From Ampullaceana balthica (Eukaryota; Mollusca; Gastropoda; Lymnaeidae), in the NCBI GenBank assembly GCA_944989445.1, contig CALYLW010000684.1, forward strand, positions 314,316 through 378,315: a DNA stretch of 64,000 bases. Direction: 5' to 3'. Below, piece after piece: positions 10,960 to 21,596 of the stretch; the first letter of the stretch is position 1; each line of letters starts with the position of its first letter. The notes below the pieces were generated by a model. It was given only the letters and a program-made list of their open reading frames with translations, ran no database searches and was not told where the DNA came from. A program made the translations under genes and the position numbers.

Positions 10960-12160
10960 GGCATCACCTAGGTTTTTAAAAAAGAGGTACTTTAGTCGCT
11001 TACAAAAAAATTAAAGCACCTTAAGTGAAAAGTGAAGGTGAGAAATCAACAGAAATAATTTACATTTGAAATCGTCCAACCATATCGAATGTGGTATCAA
11101 TGGAAAGCTGGGTTTTCCGGATTTAGATAAAAATAACTTCCCGATACTTCCAAAATTACCCAACCTTGCAATACTCTTTCACTTTTAAAATGGTATCATT
11201 CTGACCTACTTATTGGGTTTCAGCATTTCTTATAAATCAAACTAGACCTTACAATAAAACCAAGCATTTTGATTGGTTGTAGTTGTGGAAATTACTTAGG
11301 TTCTATTTCCGTTCTAGGTAAAACAACATTGTATTCTATGTCTGAAAGCCCATAAGAAAAAGTTCATAATTTATTACGTGAAAAAGCGTTCCGATTATAT
11401 AATGTCATAATAATATGTTAATATTACACATTTCAGTGATTTTTGCCACACCAAACTTACTAATCGCTCACTGTATCTTGAAACTCGTAAAAATGACGGT
11501 GATCTGGCACTCGATCTCGAACTAAAACTAAAGTTAAATTGTCTTAATAATAACTATAATAACATAAAATGTTCACGTATGAAAGCAATACTAACAGCTA
11601 TTGTTGCAATTGTTAGAAATTGTACCCTAAAAATTTCAATAATGTTTTCAGAGCTAGCGTATTTTGTTACTAGTAGAGTGGTACCTCGAGATACGAAATT
11701 ATTCGGTTTGGCTTTCGTATCTTTGATTTTTAAAATAATCTCCAACAAAGATTTACATGTAAAATACTAAATCCGTTCCTAGCCGCACAGAAACAACACT
11801 AAAATTAGAAAATATCATGTAAAACTATAGAAAAACTAAGCAGGATTCTGCAATCCTTAAAAGGACACATTATAAATCAAATAAATAGTAGTAAAACAAT
11901 GAAAACAGAATAAAATAAATGAAAAAAAATGTATACAAATGTATTTTTCGAGTGAGGCTATGTGGCTATGAGACGGAGAAGGTGGCCCCGAGATAACGGA
12001 TGGCAGAAAACATTACGGCATTACGTACGAAATATGCACTGTACTTTATGAAAATAATACGTTATGTGCAAACATTGTATTAATTAATGCTCAATAAACA
12101 ATTACATTTAGTACAACTATACACTAAACAAACGTAACACTTAAACTTATGTAGTTTTTT
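10960..12160. other. Intergenic, possible mariner-type MITE end
   Basis: AT-rich. GTGGTACCTCGAGATACGAA near 11679 and TTTCGTATCTTTGGGCATTC near 12930 could be opposite ends of one mariner-like element interrupted by an R2 unit, but the match is imperfect. No gene recognised. Confidence 0.25.
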
Positions 12161-12164
12161 TATT

Positions 12165-12645
12165 CTTTTTTGTTTTTGCTGTAAATTTAAAATTTATGTA
12201 CGAGAAAAAACTAAAAGAATGTTCATTATAATACGCAGCGCAAGACAATCCAAAAATAAGAATTTGTGGTTATGTGTCGTAAAACATGTTTAATACAATG
12301 CGCACCGATCAGAAATATGTTTATAAAAAGTATTGTCAATAAAATACGCACCTTATTGTGCGACAGGAAAGGTTGTTTAATACGCACCGCGACACTAGAG
12401 CAAAAAAATTTAACATGATACATAGAGATAAATAAAATAATGTAAAAATTCAATAATTTAATTACAGTACATGCGATCGATCTGAAATTTTGATACATCG
12501 TTTTTATCATGGCATAAAACTGCCTGCAAAATTTCAGCTCGCTAGCTTAAGAGGAAGTGGGTTAAAAATCGATCCAAAGTTTTTTCAACAAGCAAGCAAG
12601 CAAGAGCTCAAACAGACACCACGAGTTAATATAAAGGATTTTAAA
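12165..12645. repeat. R2 repeat unit (diverged R1 relative)
   Basis: Opens near ATTTATGTACGAGA and closes with CACGAGTTAATATAAAGGAT. Internal blocks: ATAATACGCAGCGCAAGAC, ATGCGCACCGATCAG, CGCACCTTATTG, TTTCAGCTCGCTAGCTTA, GAGGAAGTGGGTTAAAAATC, GCAAGCAAGCAAG. Same architecture as R1 with a different sequence. More copies occur at 32-34.7 kb. Confidence 0.65.
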
Positions 12646-13129
12646 AAAACCTTTTGTTTTGTGCTTTTAAATTTTGTTTGCCTTTCATTTCCTTTGCCTC
12701 ATTTCCACCAACATTTTCTTGTCTTATTTTTAGAAAATATTTTTAAATCTTCGCTTACTAATGGTCTTAGAAAATGTTGATCCAAGGAAGCTTGCTTTTG
12801 ACTGCATTTTACAATGTTTCTGAAATGAGTCAGGCAATATCATTGAACTGCGCAAGAACTGTTGGTGATGTGTTGAATGCAGTCACTGGATGCCCAATGT
12901 TGTCAGCTAGGCGTCTTTCGTATCTTGAATTTTTCGTATCTTTGGGCATTCGAGGCCCATTATTAATATTATTAATCTAAAGACAGTGGCAGTGACAGGC
13001 TCAATAGAAACTAGATTGCTATTTAGCCAAAGCTCTTCTTAGAATAGTTATGTGGATAGTGAATTAAATCTAACCCTGTCAGATAACAAAATGAATAATA
13101 CTAGGACATTTTAGTTTTCTGCAACATTA

Positions 13130-13620
13130 TAAAATGTCAAAAATTTGTCAATTCAATTCAATTTTATTCAAGTCAAAGCTTAGAATTCTTAACATTGCAA
13201 ATGATCAAGATCAACTTTAGGTGTTTATTAATGTGTGCAATTAAAAAAGAAGCTTATGCCTAAGACAACATATATCTTTTTAGCGGTATAAAAAAGGTTC
13301 ACAAAAAAAGAGAACAGTACAGGTGAATAGTAGAAAATACATGCGAAAAGGACAATGAGGAAAAGACGAGAGGAGCTAGAAAAGCATAATGAAGATCCAA
13401 TTTATGCTACTGGGCCCTTTTATGGCCAGTCAAAATAATATATAAAATTTATGTAATGATATTTTCTATACATTTTGTCGCTTTTTTTTAAAGCCTTAAA
13501 AATTAATAGCTAATCATTCCACGATTTTCTGTGAGGTCTTTAGCCACAAATAAAGATTTGAATGACCTAACATTTTGATAACCTCCTTACGAAGGAAAAT
13601 ACACATAAACTATTTCTCAT
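13130..13620 (+). repeat. Dispersed repeat, inverted partner at 40370-40760
   Basis: Shares with the complement of 40370-40760 the ordered blocks TTTGTGGCTAAAGAC (seen reversed), TAGCTAATCA, CATTTTGACTGG-type sequence, AATTTATGCTACTGGG and CCTCGTCTT-like ends. A LINE 3' region is possible, given the TTTTATTCAAGTC stretch at its start. No ORF. Confidence 0.45.
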
Positions 13621-14471
13621 AACCCCTAATTTTTTATGTTTAATTTAGACACTAAATTATGGTTCATTAAAAAAAAACTAGTTTAAATTAAAAACATTTC
13701 ACTGTTTTGAATAAAAATATACAATATAAATAGTATCAATAAACTAAGTAAAAATCTTTCCCTCCCTCTCTCTCTCTCTTTGTTTGCATTCAAATTTAAT
13801 TTGTTCAGACATCACCAACACCTCATTTTCTATTTGTCAGCCATTTATTAAGAAATGCTGGAGCTTTTCAGAGTATTCTTTTTAAATAAGTTAACTGAGA
13901 TGATCAATTAGATGGTAAAGTATATGTTGAAGGTAAGTGTATGATAAATGGGTTGATATGTGTGTGATAACACATGTGTTAATGAGCAGGTGCTAATAAA
14001 ATGTAGGTGCTAATGTAAGCAATTCTGTCATGTAGACGTCAAAATCCTGTTTAGATGTTGAACTTCTTGTTAAAATCATCGAATTCTTGTTTTGACACTT
14101 GACTTGTCACCGGGCGAGCTCATTATATCGCGTCTAGATCAAGGTACAATTGGCAACCTGTTAGTGTACATCATGATGAAACTTTGCACTCATTATCCTT
14201 TGTCACACAACGACCTAACTATAGACCGCCTGTTCGTTTAGGTCGATGAGGACATTTAACGCCCATGATTCTTTTGTCATACAACGACTTAACTGTTGGC
14301 ACGTGTAAGAGGTTAAGGAGGCGGAAACAAGAATTTAACATGTTAAACGCATATCAAATTAATTTAGGTTTAAAAATGATGTTTAAAGTAAAAATAACCT
14401 TAAGGAGAGAAAAATGACATTTTAAGGACGTTAAGCCAATAAATTTAACAAAAAGTAATTATTACTTTTAT
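13621..14471. other. AT-rich intergenic sequence
   Basis: Contains a short CT tract at 13760-13780. No gene or transposon ends recognised. Confidence 0.3.
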
Positions 14472-15451
14472 TAGGGCTGCGGAAATTAACGATTAATTAA
14501 TTGATTAATCGTTAAAATTTTTAATCCATTAAAATTAATTTGATCGATTAAAAATCGATTAAAATTTAAGAAAATATTTCTAAATTGATACGACCCGCTG
14601 CGTAGCATACACCAGAGACTTACTCATAGATAGTGCAAAGAAAGGGGGGTGTGGGAGAACGGACACAAACATTAACATGAACAAATGGGAACAACGCGAG
14701 TGAACGTTAGTGGGACTACCGAAGTATTTCGGACATCGCGACAATTTCTGTCTCGCCAACATATACTCCTGAAGATATTCATGTACTGAGAGTATGACTA
14801 CGTTTACGTCACTGAGAACAACGAAGAGCTCGTCTCGTCGCAATAGTTATCCCAATGTTGAGAAAAAAATATTACAGCCATCCAAGTTTGAGAGCAACTA
14901 CTTCGTGTATGATCTTTTCCCAGAAATAAGCGACCGATAGTAAATGACAGTTACCCGATGAAGGAATTGGTATACGGTAAAACATTGAACGAAGCTTTTT
15001 TCCGTGAAATACATGCGAAGCTGTGTTTATGGTCGCTAAGAAAGGAGCAAAAGAACGGGGATAAACATTTAATTTTTTTTACTAAAAATGTTGCCACTAG
15101 GGATTGAACCAAAGACCTTCCGCATGTCAAGCGGATGTAATAACCAATACACTACGGAATACATGCACACTGTGAAGGAACAACGAAAATGAATGTAAAA
15201 AACATTTCTGGTCTCAAGACATGCCCCACCCCTCCACTACCTTCGCTTGCCAACCATTAACTGTGATTAGTTAACCCCAGCGAGGGTCATTCGTTATGCT
15301 TACTTGCACATGCTCGTTTAGGTGCGTGCATGGTGTACCGCATGGTTGGGCGCTGTAGAGAATTATATATATATAGATAATTAATCTAAATTAATCAATT
15401 AAACTTTACCTCAAATAATCTAACAATTCTTTTTAATCAGTACCAGCCCTA
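14472..15451. mobile_element. Non-autonomous hAT-like element carrying a tRNA-Val-like repeat
   Basis: Begins TAGGGCTGCGG and ends CCAGCCCTA, short inverted termini of hAT type, with mirrored ATTAATTAATTGATTAATCG-like subterminal sequence. About 980 bp. Contains the tRNA-Val-like sequence (15090-15162) and its associated flank. No transposase. A matching 8-bp target duplication is not visible. Confidence 0.5.
15090..15162 (-). tRNA. tRNA-Val-like sequence (anticodon GAC), probable repeat-borne pseudogene
   Basis: The minus strand has an A-box-like TAGTGTATTGGTTATTAC, anticodon stem TCCGC/GCGGA with loop TTGACAT (anticodon GAC, Val), and a B-box-like GGTTCAATCCC. The D, anticodon and T arms are recognisable, but the acceptor stem (5' TATTCCG against 3' TGGCAAC) pairs poorly. 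Upstream sequence matches that of the second copy at 41.8 kb, so it belongs to a dispersed repeat and is not a stand-alone gene. Confidence 0.55.
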
Positions 15452-15493
15452 GAAAATAGTAAATTTTAAGCACAAAGTAGCCTAGATGTTCTT

Positions 15494-15695
15494 GTGTGCC
15501 ATATGTGCAAAGATATAAAACTAAAAGGCTACATCACTTTGGTGAGACCTGTACTGCAATATGCATATTCTGTATGGGACCCATCCGCCAAAGAAATCAT
15601 TGATAAGCTAAAACAAACTCAAAAAAGGGCTGCTAGACTATTACTGAGAATATTCAAAACTAATAAGAGTAATATCATAAGTGAAATCAGGGGCG
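15494..15695 (+). pseudogene. CR1/Jockey-like LINE reverse-transcriptase fragment
   Basis: Reads DIKLKGYITLVRPVLQYAYS, VWDPSAKEIIDKL and QKRAARLLL, clearly the same element as the copies at 33.2 and 38.2 kb but more diverged. It lies just outside the hAT-like element. Truncated at both ends. Confidence 0.65.
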
Positions 15696-15759
15696 TCCAA
15701 ACTGTTAGCATGGCGGGCCATATTCCATGAAATAAAGAAATTCGTGAGCCAGATTAAGA

Positions 15760-16620
15760 TAATAAACATAAATAACATACGCTAAGAAGTTTTTATTGCA
15801 AAGTTTTTATGTGAATGGTGAAACTGAGATCATTGACTGCAGTAAATAAGAGCTATCAGGCTCAGTGCCACTAGTTTGATACGTGTGATATCACGCATGT
15901 GAGAGTCACTTAGTCTTGTCCTCTCACGGTTCTTGTTAAAATTCATAACTGATAATGTCTGCTCACACAAGTATGTCGAGCCAAACAATCTGCCTATATC
16001 CAGCTGACTGTAAAAGTTAATGAGAGAAAGCTGTTGTTGTCTGCGGTGACATTCAGCACCTCTTTGAATTTCAATGAGTTCGAGTTGCAGATCGCCTGGA
16101 GAATCATCAGGGATAGGCGAAGAAATAAACATGATGATTCTTTGCTATAGTTGCAATGTCCTCAAAGCGTCTTTGAAATTCAAGGATATGATATCTGCCT
16201 TTGCTCATCGTTTCTTTCTTGAAAACTCGTCATGACTTCCTGTGAGAGTGAATGTGTAGTATTAGGCTGCATTAGAGACAGTTAGTTGGCTTTGAAATGG
16301 TTGCAAGTTGTTCCTTAAAGGCCTTCATGTGTGAATATATTTGACTTACCACTGCAATGTGACTTAAAAGACTTGTGTTTTAATTTTTATTTAGGTATCT
16401 TGAAACAAAATAAAAAATCTTTCAGCAAAGCAGGATCATATAGCTCTGGAATAGTTTGTTCCTCTTTTCAATCTATTATGCAATTTCTTTATTAAGTGTG
16501 TAGGTGCCCTGAGCCATCGTACATCATTGTGATACACATCTTCGCGTTCCTCCTGGATGTCAACAAGGAAATGCTGAAACTTAAGGGAAACGGGGCTTTA
16601 TGGTGAAGTTATAGATTTTA
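15760..16620 (-). pseudogene. hAT transposase remnant (GTF2IRD2/ZBED-like)
   Basis: The minus strand has two recognisable islands. An N-ward piece near 16560-16500 reads EEREDVYHNDVRWL, the family's 'YHTEVRWLSRG' region. A C-terminal ORF (16132-15830) reads LQLELIEIQ, then FGSTYLCEQTLSVMN, then RTRLSDSHMRDITRI, the hAT dimerisation/catalytic-end region. Frameshifts and stops separate them. hAT transposases move DNA by cut-and-paste; this copy is dead. Confidence 0.65.
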
Positions 16621-16744
16621 TCACTGGCTTAATGGTATAATCACATCTAAGATTTTTGGCACTAAAACTCGTTGGGGAATGATACCATAAGTTTAAAAGG
16701 TATGCCACGCTCTTTGATGACTTTGTTACAGAAAAGTGCTGCTA

Positions 16745-17897
16745 GTCCACTGTGCTTACTAGTCATGGCAGTCATCATCTGTCCTTTGAGTTCCTTGTGG
16801 AACATAGGGCCTCTGTCAAAGCTCGCCACTCTACACGGTCCCTTGCCAGTCGCTTCAGTTCTTCCCAGCTCTTCCCAGTCCTTCCAGCCTCGTCCAACAT
16901 GCTCCGTCTCCATGTACGCTTGGGTCTTCCTCGTTGTCGCTTGCCCTGGGGGTTCCAATCTAAGGCCTGCCTAGCCCTGCTGTTATCTTTCCTGAGGGTG
17001 TGTCCAATCCATCTCCACTTTCTTTCCATGATTTGTTGTTCTACTGTTCTTTGTCCACACCTCTCCCACAGCTTGGAGTTTTCGACCTTATCGAACCATT
17101 TTATTTTCAGAATATTTCTGAGGCATCTGTTAACAAAGGTCTGGAGTCTATTTTTTTGTTGTCTCTGTCGTCCGCCATGTTTCGGATCCATAAAGTAGGA
17201 CCGTTTTAACATTGGTGTTAAAGATCCTTACTTTTGTTTTGACAGAGATGTGTGTAGATCTCCAGACCTGTTTCAGATTGGCAAAAGCCTGTCGCGCCAA
17301 ATTTATTCTTCGTTCGATGTCCTCATCTGTTCCCCCTGCTACACTGACCACACTCCCAAGGTATACAAAGTTGTTAACTTGCTCCAGGTTGCGGTTTTCT
17401 ACTTGGATGACTCCATCTTGTAGGAAGTTTATTTTCAAAAATTTTGTTTTTTGAATGTTTATCTTGAGTCCTACTCTTTTCCCAGTCTCGCTCAAGGCTG
17501 TGACTTTGTCTTGCATGCCTTGGAGTCTGTGGGACAGAATGGCCAAGTCATCCGCAAACTCCAAATCTTCTAGTTTTTGCATTAGGTTCCACTGGATTCC
17601 TTTTCCTGAGCTTGCATAAGCTTCTTTTGTGACCCAGTCTAACACAAGAAGGAACAGAAGTGGTGAAAGGAGGCATCCTTGTTTGACTCCAGTTGTGACA
17701 TGGAATTCATCTGTTAGTCTACCATTATGTACTACTTGGCAGGTGAAGTTTTCGTACAGATTTCGGATGATGTTAGTTATTTTATTTGGTATTCCATAGT
17801 GCCTCATTATTGACCATATAGTTTCTCTATTTATGCTATCAAAGGCCTTTTCAAAGTCCACAAATGTGGCATAGAGTGGAGATTGCCATTCAATAGA
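16745..17897 (-). mobile_element. RTE-like LINE, 3' half (split by the Helitron array)
   Basis: Continuation of the LINE whose 5' half lies at 27574-29960. Its sequence stops at A17897, directly before the Helitron 5' TC, and resumes at T27574. The 3' end is placed near 16745, soon after the ORF stop at 16775; the exact end is uncertain. No poly-A or microsatellite tail is recognised. Confidence 0.7.
16775..17897 (-). pseudogene. RTE-like reverse transcriptase, C-terminal half
   Basis: Reads [12 protein letters not shown], then FEKAFDSINRETIW, then TTGVKQGCLLSPLLF and LEFADDLAILSH. These are RT blocks with the catalytic FADD. Thumb/C-terminal pieces follow: NNFVYLGSVV, LLYGSETWRT, RKWRWIGHTLRKD and GKRQRGRPKRTWRR. 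The frame changes within a run of seven A/T near 17150 (a stop follows TTETTKK in the first frame), a single-base slippage. The ORF ends at 16775. Upstream part of the protein: 27574-29472. Function: target-primed reverse transcription of the element's own RNA. Confidence 0.75.
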
Positions 17898-17916
17898 TCT
17901 AATATATAAAGCTCAA

Positions 17917-17984
17917 ATGTTTGTATGTTTGTATGTTTGTATGTTTGTATGTTTGTATGTTTGTATGTTTGTATGTTTGTATGT
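17917..17984. repeat. (TATGTTTG)n microsatellite in Helitron copy A
   Basis: About 8.5 units of an 8-bp repeat just inside the 5' end. Equivalent tracts of about 7.5 units occur in copy B (21617-21677) and copy C (23903-23964). Its translation (MFVCLYVC...) is not a gene. Confidence 0.85.
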
Positions 17985-20506
17985 TTCACTTTTCGACTTT
18001 CTGTTAGACAATCACAGAAAAACCAAATGACGGACGGGGACCAAATTTGGCAGGGCGGTTCCTTTTACCCTGAAGGTGGTTTTAAGTTAGTTTTTGTAAT
18101 TGTCCCTTTTGCCCGAATGCCGTAAATTAAATAATCAGAAAATGCAGAGACAAAGAATAAAAAATTTAACCTCATTTCTGTATTGAACAAATTTACGCGG
18201 ACGTTCAAATGCCGTTCAAAGCGAGTTACTTTTGGTGACGTTTTTTTTCCTAATGCCAATACTTTATTTTCAGCCGTGCGCATTTGAAAAAATATTATAA
18301 TTTCTAATTACGGTGCGCACATTTTCGTGTGCGCTTCATAATTTGAGCTGTGTAGTACAAAGAATTGTCACCTTTTTTACTGTTACTTTCTATATATTAG
18401 ATAGACACGTAAACATATTTAATTACAACTGCCAAACGATGCATTAGATTTAATTGTTTACACGTTTAAATTTAATTGCGAATTTGTTTTAATTATTTTA
18501 TGTTCCATAACTCGACATTTAATGAAAAACCGATTTATGTAATAATTGTGTCAGTATTTTTTTCAAGGCTTCATTTTTAGCGGTGCAAGTTTTAAAATCT
18601 TTTATCGCCTGATTACTGTGCGCAGATTTTCATGTACGCATCTTAAATATAGCCTATATTTTTTTTTATTTATCTTTATTATCTTTATCTCATAGACGCT
18701 GTTGCAAATATTGTATTAATTACAATTGTGTTACATTGCAGTGTCGTAAATATATAAGAGCTTTTTTAGTGACGACAGTGGCAGAGATCTTTTGTAAAAA
18801 TGTCAACAAAGCAGTGGCCTATTTTTAATGGATACAAACAAACAAACATAAAAATAACAACTCAGCTTTATATATTACATATGCGTTTAAATTATTTTAT
18901 TTCAATTATTTTCACGATCATTGTATTAATATTTTACATGCAATAAATAAAATTGGGATTTTTAAAAATTTAATTCGTTACCCGACATTTAATTAAAAAC
19001 CATAGATGTAGCGAGTTTATTTTATGTTGAAGTGATGGCCTATGTCAAATAAACGTACACTTTAAAACTGTTTACTTAAGCTTTATATACACTATACATT
19101 ATAAACTTTCGCTACCGAACGTATTAACAAAAGTTGACTAAATTTAATGAAGTGATCCTGAAAACGCTTAATTAATATGAATTGCGAATTGAATATGTTT
19201 TTATGTTCATTCCTTTGTATTCCCATTTCTAAAATTGCCTTTTAATCATTTTTAAGATGCGCTTATCAACAGACAGTTGAATCTTTTTTTATTTAATGTA
19301 TTTTATTTTTCAGATATAAAATCTGGTGTGTGTGTGTGTGCATTGAATATTATTTACAAAATATGATGCCTTATCCGAAATAGGGAACAAAAAAAAGATT
19401 CCTTTTTGAAATTATACACATTGCTTATAAAACCGTAAATATAAATCGTAAAATATAGAGACATAAAAATGTTAAATATTATTTCCCTGTTTAGACAATT
19501 ATGAATACGTCAAAATGAAGAGTTATTTTGGTCCAGTACATTTGCTTTACAACAAGACTTTATTTTATGCGGCCAGCTTTCTATATGTCTAAATATGGTG
19601 TGCACAATTTTTTATACCATTTTAATACGACCGTTTTTTTTAAATAGTATTTTAGAAAGTACATTTATAATTTTGTTTATTTGCACTATGAGTCAATTAG
19701 CTTTTGCCTTTTAAAGGGATATTGCCACATGTTCTTTATCTCATAGACGTGGTTACAAATATTATATAACTTACAATTGTGATACGATGCAGTTTCTTAA
19801 TTATATATTAAATTTTTGAGTGACAAGGGTGGTAGAGCTCTTTCGGAAAACATATAAGTTATGTTAATTTTGTACAAGTGGGAATGAAATTGTAAATTTA
19901 GTTATTATGGTCGGCAATAATCATTATTTAATAAGTCATATCTTTTGAATAGTAAGGTTATGTTAAAAGACACTGCAATAAGTGAAAACAACACACGCGG
20001 TAAAATGGCATATCTCTGTTTCTCATAAGATTTTAACTAAATAGTTGAATCTGAAATTTAACTTGGCAAATAAAAATTGTAATAACCATCACCTAATACT
20101 TGGATAAAGGGTCAGCACACTCCCGCTACAAAGTGCAGGTATTTTTAAAGTATATATATACATATAAATATTTAAATATGTTTGTGTGTGTATGAATGTC
20201 CTTTATAGCTGTCTAAACCATTCACCCGATCGTCATGAAACTTTTCAAGACTGTTGAGTATGCTCCCGGGATGGTAACTATCTTTTTTTTAAAATTTAAC
20301 ACTCATGGGGCGCCGGGGGCCCATATCGTCATGTTTTGCTTATACGAGCTATATAAAAATTAGTTTAAGCTTTAGCTACTGTGTAAATTATTGGATCTTA
20401 ACCAAAATGTGTATATGACAACTTGATAGCCAATATTAAAATACTATAGGGCACTAAACTGCTGATGTTCATTCCTTTGGCGCTGAGTGCCCAAAAATTC
20501 ACATTT

Positions 20507-21340
20507 TTTAAGCGTTTAAGATTTTATTCACCATTCAGTCATTAACAATATTGACAAATTTTGACACATGTATCAATTATTATACTAATTGAAATGAACA
20601 GATGTTTTGAACTTTATATCTTGCCCAGAATGGGCCCTGGGACCCTTAATGTCGTTTTTATCTTATATGAGCTATATAAAAAATAGTTTCTACGTTAGCT
20701 ACTTAGTAAATGAATAGATCTTCACCAAACTTTCCACACAAAAACTTAGTAGCCTATATTAAAATACTATAGACACTGTACTTCTAATGCCAATATCTTC
20801 GTGGCCGGGGCCCCAAATATCTTTTTTCGTATATGTTTAAGATATTTTTCCTATTTACTTTTTAAAGAGCTTGAGAAATATAGCCACAATAAAAATGAAC
20901 TAAAATGAACAGGTTTTTGAAATTGACCTCTTGCACCGAATGGACCAGGGCCCCTTAATGCTATTTTCTCCCTATTGTAGGTATTTAAAAAGTAGTTTAA
21001 GAGTTAGATATTGAGAAAAAAACTGGATTTTGACAAAACTTAGAATATAAAAACTTAAGAGCCTCTATTACTATAGGGCACTGAACTCTTAATTTCCATT
21101 CCTTCGAAAAAGTCTTTTTACTGAACTTTAATCATTGTATTCCCTCTTCAATTTTACACGAAATTGAGTAATATATATTGAGTACAATAGATAAAAACAA
21201 CATTATGGGCCCCAGGGCCCATTCTGGGCAAGATATAAAGTTCAAAACACCTGTTAATTTCAATTTGTATAATAATGGATACATGTGTCATTATTTGTCA
21301 AGATTGTTAATGACAGAATAGTGAATAAAATCTTAAACGT
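20507..21340. repeat. Long inverted repeat inside Helitron copy A
   Basis: 20507-20655 (AAGCGTTTAAGATTTTATTC ... GCCCAGAATGGGCCCTGGG) reappears reverse-complemented at about 21190-21340, about 540 bp away. The same pair occurs in copy C (26508 to 27335). It gives the single strand a large stem-loop near the 3' end. Confidence 0.65.
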
Positions 21341-21596
21341 TTAAGAAATGAGTACAATGGCAATTAAAAAAAAACTATAATATCACTCATTTTGGGGCTG
21401 GGGCCCTTAATATCGTTTCTTCTTTTGTACGCTATTTAATTATTAATTTATTTATCCGTTTGCTATGAAACTTGGATTTTTTTTTCACACTTCCACGAAG
21501 ATTTCTTCAGAATTATTTTTAAACATACCACTCATTGGTTTCTTTAAATTTATTCCTTTTTACTTTGATCGTTGCAACGCACGACGGGTCTACTAG

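Larger units (their letters stand above)
17898..21596 (+). mobile_element. Helitron copy A (full length, 3,699 bp)
   Basis: 5' TC followed by TAATATATAAAGCTC and an (TATGTTTG)n tract. The 3' end has the palindrome CGTTGCAACG (21570-21579), then 13 bases, then CTAG (21593-21596). The next base begins copy B's TCTAATATA. The interior is AT-rich with no credible ORF. The 3' third holds repeated GGGCCC-centred blocks and a pair of ~145-bp inverted repeats. Confidence 0.8.

Noticed and set aside
11676..12960. Possible mariner element with GTACCTCGAGATACGA-like ends split by an R2 unit
   Set aside because: The right end matches only partly and no transposase is seen. Kept as a note in the region entry only.
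16662..17212. Plus-strand ORFs of ~100-148 codons opposite the LINE
   Set aside because: Shadows of the minus-strand RTE reverse transcriptase, which has clear RT motifs.
17925..18125. ORF starting [12 protein letters not shown], repeated at 21.6 and 23.9 kb
   Set aside because: Translation of the (TATGTTTG)n tract at the Helitron 5' end. Low complexity and not conserved as protein.
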